Below, one piece after another: positions 58,841 to 64,000 of a stretch of DNA of 64,000 bases (within the stretch, counting starts at the first letter, position 1; every line of letters begins with the position of its first letter). Source of the stretch: Arabidopsis thaliana (taxonomy: Eukaryota; Streptophyta; Magnoliopsida; Brassicales; Brassicaceae); assembly GCF_000001735.4 (NCBI RefSeq), contig NC_003070.9, positions 17,345,971 through 17,409,970 on the forward strand, in the 5' to 3' direction. Under the pieces are notes generated by a model that was not told the origin of the DNA, searched no databases, and saw only the letters and a program-made list of their open reading frames with translations. A program made the translations under genes and the position numbers.

Positions 58841-59198
58841 GCGGGTATAAGATACAAAAATAAATTTTTATCGATAGTATTTGAATTTGTATAGTAATCA
58901 ATATATTTTTCTTGATATTTAATTTAATAATTATTGTTTTAAACAAAATTTCTATTTTATGCATTTTATTTTAATTATACCCACTCAATCTTATCAATGA
59001 TATTTGAATTTTAAATAGTAACTGACCCTTATTCTATATTTAATTTAATATCTAAAAAGAAAAGAAAAACAAATTTATATCTTAAACATTCAATTTTGTA
59101 ACACAATTTAACTATCTATGTCATCATAATAAACTCGATTTAAATTCTACACACTTCATTTTAAGTTTCATATCAAAATAATATTTATGACATATCAA

Positions 59199-59300
59199 AT
59201 CTATATCCTAGATATATGAAAGTAATTGAAAAGTTATAACAAATAAAAATCTATATCCTAGATATATGAAAGTAATTGAAAAGTTATAATAAATAAAAAT
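59199..59300. repeat. tandem duplication of about 50 bases
   Basis: AATCTATATCCTAGATATAT followed by GAAAGTAATTGAAAAGTTAT occurs twice back to back with one visible difference. Confidence 0.9.
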
Positions 59301-59346
59301 AGTCTCAATAAAGTAACTAAAAAGTTAAATCCTATAAGCTATTTTT

Positions 59347-60220
59347 CTCAAAATATTCTATTTTCACTTATGATTACATGAGTTAAAATTCTTAGAATAA
59401 AACATAGGTATAGTAACACATCAAAGGATGCAAGACGCTCCATCATACGATGTACGATGCCTTAAAATTCTTAGAATAAAACATACGTATTCAAAAATTT
59501 ATTCTTTTTTAAAAATTTAATATGTGGTACACTTAAATGACCAATTCACATGTAAAAACTAATTTGTTAATTTTCCTTTTGTTGAATAAAAGTAAATTGT
59601 TTCTATATATTTAGACATATAAATTAGTATATGTAAATTTGTTTACTTTTAAAAATTTTCTATTTTTTTAAGAGAATAAAAAAGTTAAATCTTTAATGAC
59701 ACATGTAAACATCTGATCGTTTGAATTGACACGTGGCACGATCCTATGAATTAGTACCTTTGAAAACTATACTTTATATAATATCTCAAAATATTCTATT
59801 TTCACTTATGATTACATGAGTTAAAATTCTTAGAATAAAACATAGGTATAGTAACACATCAAAGGATGCAAGACGCTCCATCATACGATGTATGATGCCT
59901 TAAAATTCTTAGAATAAAACATACGTATTCGAAAATTTATTCTTTTTAAAAAATTTAATATGTGGTACACTTAAATGACCAATTCACATGTAAAAACTAA
60001 TTTGTTAATTTTCTTTTTGTTGAATAAAAGTAAATTGTTTCTATATATTTAGACATATAAATTAGTATATGTAAATTTGTTTACTTTTTTAAATTTTCTA
60101 TTTTTTTAAGAGAATAAAAAAGTTAAATCTTTAATGACACATGTAAACATCTGATCGTTTGAATTGACACGTGACACGATCCTATGAATTAGTACCTTTG
60201 AAAACTATACTTTATATAGC
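59347..60220. repeat. tandem duplication of about 437 bases
   Basis: 59347-59784 and 59785-60220 are near-identical direct copies that start CTCAAAATATTCTATTTTCA and end AAAACTATACTTTATATA. I see only a few single-base differences. Each copy also holds AAAATTCTTAGAATAAAACA twice. No gene is present. Confidence 0.92.
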
Positions 60221-60574
60221 AAAATCGCTGTGTAGCATAGAAGATATTACATGAGGTATCAAATTATGAAAAAACAAAAGAAGTGTTAATTGGTAAGTAG
60301 TGTTTTGCTAGATGATCTGTTGGCTTGTTATTATCCCTTTTGCAACAAGAAAATTTGCAATCTGTGAATCGAAACCTCCATCTTCTTGCTTCCCTTATCC
60401 AATTGAAGATTCCAAAGTTAAGTTTTTGTCCAGTGAGTAATTTTGTTACTTCCTTGTTGTCCCCTTCAAAACACACTCTAATAATTCCTTTGCTCCAACA
60501 GTTCTGCATTGCGAAAATTAGAGCTTGAAATTCCCCTTTCTAAGGCATTGTTGGTTCGTTTTCCTTTCGCTTGA

Positions 60575-63096
60575 TGATATGTTTCAAATGCCTTAAGACC
60601 ACTCTCTCAAATAAGAGATCGTCGATAGTACTTTAGGGTCGACTTCCACAAAGCTCTTTTGTTCACACAATAGGCTAAAATATCAAAATTAAGCTAGATA
60701 GATAATGAGTAAATAAAAGAAAGTAAAATAAGCAGATTGGAGGTTATAAGACAAGATAATAAAACGTCAGATTTAGGGTATTCTCAGGAAATAGATGATC
60801 AGTAGCATCTGCTGGATACCTGGTATTGAAGTTACCAATGCTCGCTAAATCAAGCCATCTGATATCTCCAATCAAATCCTCTGAACAAGGTACCGAGAAG
60901 TTGTACCTCACCGAAGCCATGATGCAGGTAGTCCCGTTGATATTTCTTGAAACGAACCCAGACTGCTTTGGAAGCTTCTGTCAGACCTTGAGTGAAGGTA
61001 GACAGCTTCTTTCGCAGCTCCTCAGACTTAGCATCATCATAGAAGTTGTTCAGGAAGGCTATCTTGATGCTTCTCCAAGTAGTGAGTGAACCAGCCTTCA
61101 ATTGCTTCAACCAAGAAGCAGCTTCCCCAACAAGTGAGTAGGAAAAAGCTTGCACAGTAAGTAGTCTTCAGAGACTCCATTAGCCTTAATGCTCAGTACG
61201 AGGTCCTCAGAAAGCTTGATATGGTTCATTGGATGTTCGTGAGATAAGCCATGGAAATGGTGTTGGCCTACTAGTGCGAAGTAGCAAGGCTTCAGCTCAT
61301 AGTCGTTCTTCTAGAAAGGTGGAGGTACAATCGATGATCGGTTGGCATAGAACAGGTCGGGCATGTTGAAATCCCCAAGAGTACGACGTTGTACTATAGC
61401 TGGTGGATGAGTTGCGGCAGGAATCTGTGGTTGGTATCGCTCGACACCGAGCTCTTCCTCGTTATGATCCTGCGGGTGTCGTTCGACACCCAGTTGGTGT
61501 TGCTCGACACCGAGCCCTGCTGTGTTCCTAGCAGCCAACTGTGCGTTGAGGCGCGCTTGTTCCTCAGTTATGTCCTCTATGATCATCCAATCTCTGACCA
61601 GCCACATTGTAGGCTTGTCCATCTTCATTTCTTAAAACTCCTTGCTCATGAGCTCTCATTACTCTGTTAGCCATTGCTAATTTCTGAGTTTTGCGGTTAG
61701 TGCGGTATAGTATTCCCAAATCAAGTACATATAAGTTGATCAGGTTTTTCTGTTTAGTGCTTCTTGTAAGCCTAGACATACACCTGAAACACTGAAAAGA
61801 AGAAAAACAAGAAACGCGTGAGTATCAAAAAAAAAAAAATCTAGACAAAATCTGTAAACTAAACCTAATGGTGATTCCCAAGAACTTTGGAAACGGCGCC
61901 AAATTTGATATGGTTCAATTTGCCTTAAGACCACTATCTCAAATAAGAGATCATCGATAGTACTTAAGGGTCTAATTCCACAAAGCTCTTTTGTTCACAC
62001 AATAGGCTAAAGTATCGAAATTAAGCTAGATAGGTAATGAGTAAATAAAAGAAAGTAAAATAAGCAAATAGCAGATTGGAAGTTATAAGACAAGATAATA
62101 AAACGTCAGGCTTAGGATATTCACAGGAAACAGATGATTAGTAGATATAGAAATAGCTAGGTTGTTATCGAACCGTTCTTAAACTCAAACTCTAGTTACA
62201 GAATAACCGTTGATATTCAATGAAACTCATTATGCCTAGAGCTAAGATTCCCGGTGATGTGCCGTGAAATTCTATACTTAAACATGCATGCTAAACGAGT
62301 TCGATAAGTTCACCTTAGTAGATAGGCCGATTCTTATTACACACTATAAACCAGGCTCATCAAATAGTAGTTATGGTAACATATACATATGGTGGGTATA
62401 TCTATTATCTGATATCAAGTTCTAGTTAGCTACTCTAGAACTAGCATTAAGAACAATTAAAGATGAAGAATCCTATAGATAACCTAGCAAGGGGCGATCT
62501 ACTAAATCATATGAATCTCTAATGAGAAACCCTAACTCTAACAAGCAGACTACTCAAACATGATGGATGAAACAAACAACATGTATGAATAAGAAAGCAT
62601 AAACAAAATCAATAAAGAGAGAGTTAGAAAAGATTTCTTCATTGTTATTGAAATCTCTGATGAAACTCTGAAAATAGGGGATGAATAGCTTATGAAAGTG
62701 CTCTAGAACAATTTGTTCTCAAGAGACTTAGCAAAAGACTTAGGTCTAAACAATGACCTTTAAAAATTATATATACATGACATAACGAAAATAGAAAAGT
62801 CTTCTGGGCAAATTTCCATATCTTCAAACTCTAAACCATCATGGACTTTTCTGGGCTGCAACTGGTGTCTATCGACACCAAGAGTGTATCAATCAACACT
62901 CTCGACTTGATCTGAAAGTGAATTCGTCCTTTGGCTTATTTTCTTCAGCTTTTGCTCCAAAACATCTTCTTATCTCTATTCTTGTCCTTCTCCATGGAAT
63001 ACCTGAAAAGACTCAAAAAGGACTCTAGAAATAACAAAAAGACTCAAAATCTATATCTAAAACATAGGTAAAAATAATAAAAATAGGGTTATATCA
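60575..63096 (-). mobile_element. broken Ty3/gypsy LTR element (Athila/Tat-like) nested in a LINE
   Basis: Minus-strand element with a full LTR at 61906-63096 (TG to CA), a primer-site-like TTTGGCGCCGTTTCC right beside it (about 61890-61905), a gag region between about 61690 and 60850 (block 'EAASWLKQLKAGSLTTWRSI'), and a short remnant of the second LTR at the other end. An exact 5-base target duplication, CTTGA, flanks it at 60570-60574 and 63097-63101. No polymerase region remains, so it is a heavily broken fossil. The primer site and gag type point to the Athila/Tat branch. Confidence 0.85.
61906..63096 (-). repeat. LTR of the nested gypsy element
   Basis: On the minus strand it runs from TGATATAACCC to AACCATATCA, about 1.19 kb. 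Its distal part matches 60575-60804 (AAGACCACTCTCTCAAATAA and following). Confidence 0.85.
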
Positions 63097-63250
63097 CTTG
63101 ACCTGCTCCTAAATAGGTTCCTTTGTTGTCTCTCATTACCCAACCCGCTTTTGATGGTAGTCGAGGAGCAAAGGTACCGTCCTAGTTGCACTTTATCCAG
63201 TTTGTTTGTGGTCTTTCCTAAGCGGAGCTTCGATGTTCTCTGGTTGTCTA

Positions 63251-63589
63251 TCTCAGTTGAGGTGTCACTATATTAGTGTAGTCTTCAACATCTTACCTTT
63301 ATTGTGCATCATTACGAGCGAATCGGATTATATTTCTCCACGGGGTAGCTGATCTCTAAAAGATTAATTTGTTTCGACTTAACCATAACCTCCATAATAA
63401 CATAATTGGAAAATGCTTCATAAAATAAACCCTAATTTTTTACATCATTCTTGAGCAAAAACCCTAACTCTGTCTCAAAACAACCTTGTTTATCTTTTAT
63501 ATTGAGTCTTTGAGTATATAATAACAAGAGAGTTAAGTGAATTTGTTTTCCCCTTTAAACAAATTCATTGTGTGACTTTCGGAATCAAC
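63251..63589. other. intergenic region
   Basis: Spacer between the LINE fragment and the third receptor fragment. No gene is seen. Confidence 0.4.
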
Positions 63590-64000
63590 AGTTGCCAACA
63601 AAAATAATCCTCTTTCCAAGTCCATTGGAATATTAAAGATCTCTTTTGGTAACTTCGTCCTTCTTGATCATTCTGGTACTCCTGTTTGGTCAACAAATCT
63701 GACGAGAACTGTGAAATCTCCAGTGGTGGCAAAGCTGCTCGATAACAGCAAGTTCGTGCTTAGAGACTCCAAAAGCAACTATCAAAACCGATTTTTGTGG
63801 CAAAGCTTTGATTATCCGGTGGAAACATTACTCCCGGAGATGAAGATTGGTTGGGATCTCAAAACAGGACACGAGACTTTCCTTTGTTCTTGGAGAATCC
63901 CTTATGATCCCTCAAGTAAAGGCTTATCGTTCAAACTCGGAACTCAAGGCTACATGAGTTCTATTGTACCGATCCGGTCCATGGAATGGATTCGGGTTCA
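63590..64000 (+). pseudogene. S-domain receptor kinase fragment, copy 3 (runs off the window)
   Basis: It starts inside the lectin domain ([17 protein letters not shown]), with '[20 protein letters not shown]', '[16 protein letters not shown]', '[19 protein letters not shown]', '[20 protein letters not shown]' and '[13 protein letters not shown]', open over most of its length. The 5' end is missing, and a gap upsets the frame near 63960 compared with copy 1. The remainder lies beyond the window, so whether a kinase domain survives cannot be judged. Confidence 0.8.

Larger units (their letters stand above)
60264..63250 (-). mobile_element. LINE RNase H fragment split by an LTR element
   Basis: On the minus strand, 63240-63102 reads 'APRLPSKAGWVMRDNKGTYL' and 'GAG', and 60569-60264 continues 'FQALIFAMQNCWSKGIIRVC', 'FEGDNKEV' and 'DNKPTDHLAKHYLP', the order of a LINE ORF2 RNase H domain. 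The two halves are parted only by the LTR element at 60575-63096. The first catalytic Asp is visible as 'DGTFAPR'. The 5' end is not defined. Confidence 0.8.

Noticed and set aside
1-64000. CRISPR arrays, operons, riboswitches and bacterial-type signals.
   Set aside because: The window is plant nuclear DNA; the regular repeats seen are an intronic satellite, a microsatellite and tandem duplications.

Overview
This is plant nuclear DNA, and I read it as Arabidopsis chromosome 1, most likely A. thaliana. The genes have GT-AG introns and AT-rich spacers. Their order and exact lengths fit, from memory, the At1g47317-At1g47420 stretch of A. thaliana. Exon models built by hand give 527 residues for a DUF21/CBS protein, 459 for an F-box protein, 191 for the TIR-only protein RBA1, 428 for a PP2C, 370 for a second F-box protein and 257 for SDH5. 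These are the lengths I remember for those loci. No database search was possible.

Layout. 1-4.3 kb: two tandem defensin-like genes separated by an F-box fragment; only the second copy carries a LINE insertion. 5.2-14.1 kb: a CNNM-like DUF21/CBS membrane protein, an intact F-box gene with a repeat-filled first intron, and a broken F-box paralogue. 14.3-20.5 kb: a fossil Ty3/gypsy gag fragment split by a nearly whole Ty1/copia element. 21-22.9 kb: RBA1, with inverted repeats around its promoter. 23-25 kb: small DNA transposons and a second copy of the F-box 5' end. 27-29.3 kb: a PP2C phosphatase. 32.5-34.7 kb: a retroposed transcript copy just upstream of another F-box gene.

36.7-46.9 kb is the most striking part. 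It is a cluster of IRON MAN (IMA/FEP) microprotein genes: five intact ones (37147, 39848, 42027, 43208, 46674) and two broken ones (38927 and 45898, the latter on the minus strand). All intact members keep the acidic run followed by YDYAPAA, and several share promoter blocks. IMA peptides are known to bind BRUTUS-type E3 ligases and so protect the bHLH factors that drive iron uptake.

48.8-51.2 kb: an uncharacterised gene (At1g47410-like) and SDH5 of mitochondrial complex II, whose N-terminus resembles gamma carbonic anhydrase. 51.5-64 kb: a decayed region with LINE 3' ends, an LTR element nested in a LINE, three S-domain receptor kinase (ARK/SRK-like) fragments, a 437-bp tandem duplication and one intact small secreted six-cysteine (prolamin-like) gene.
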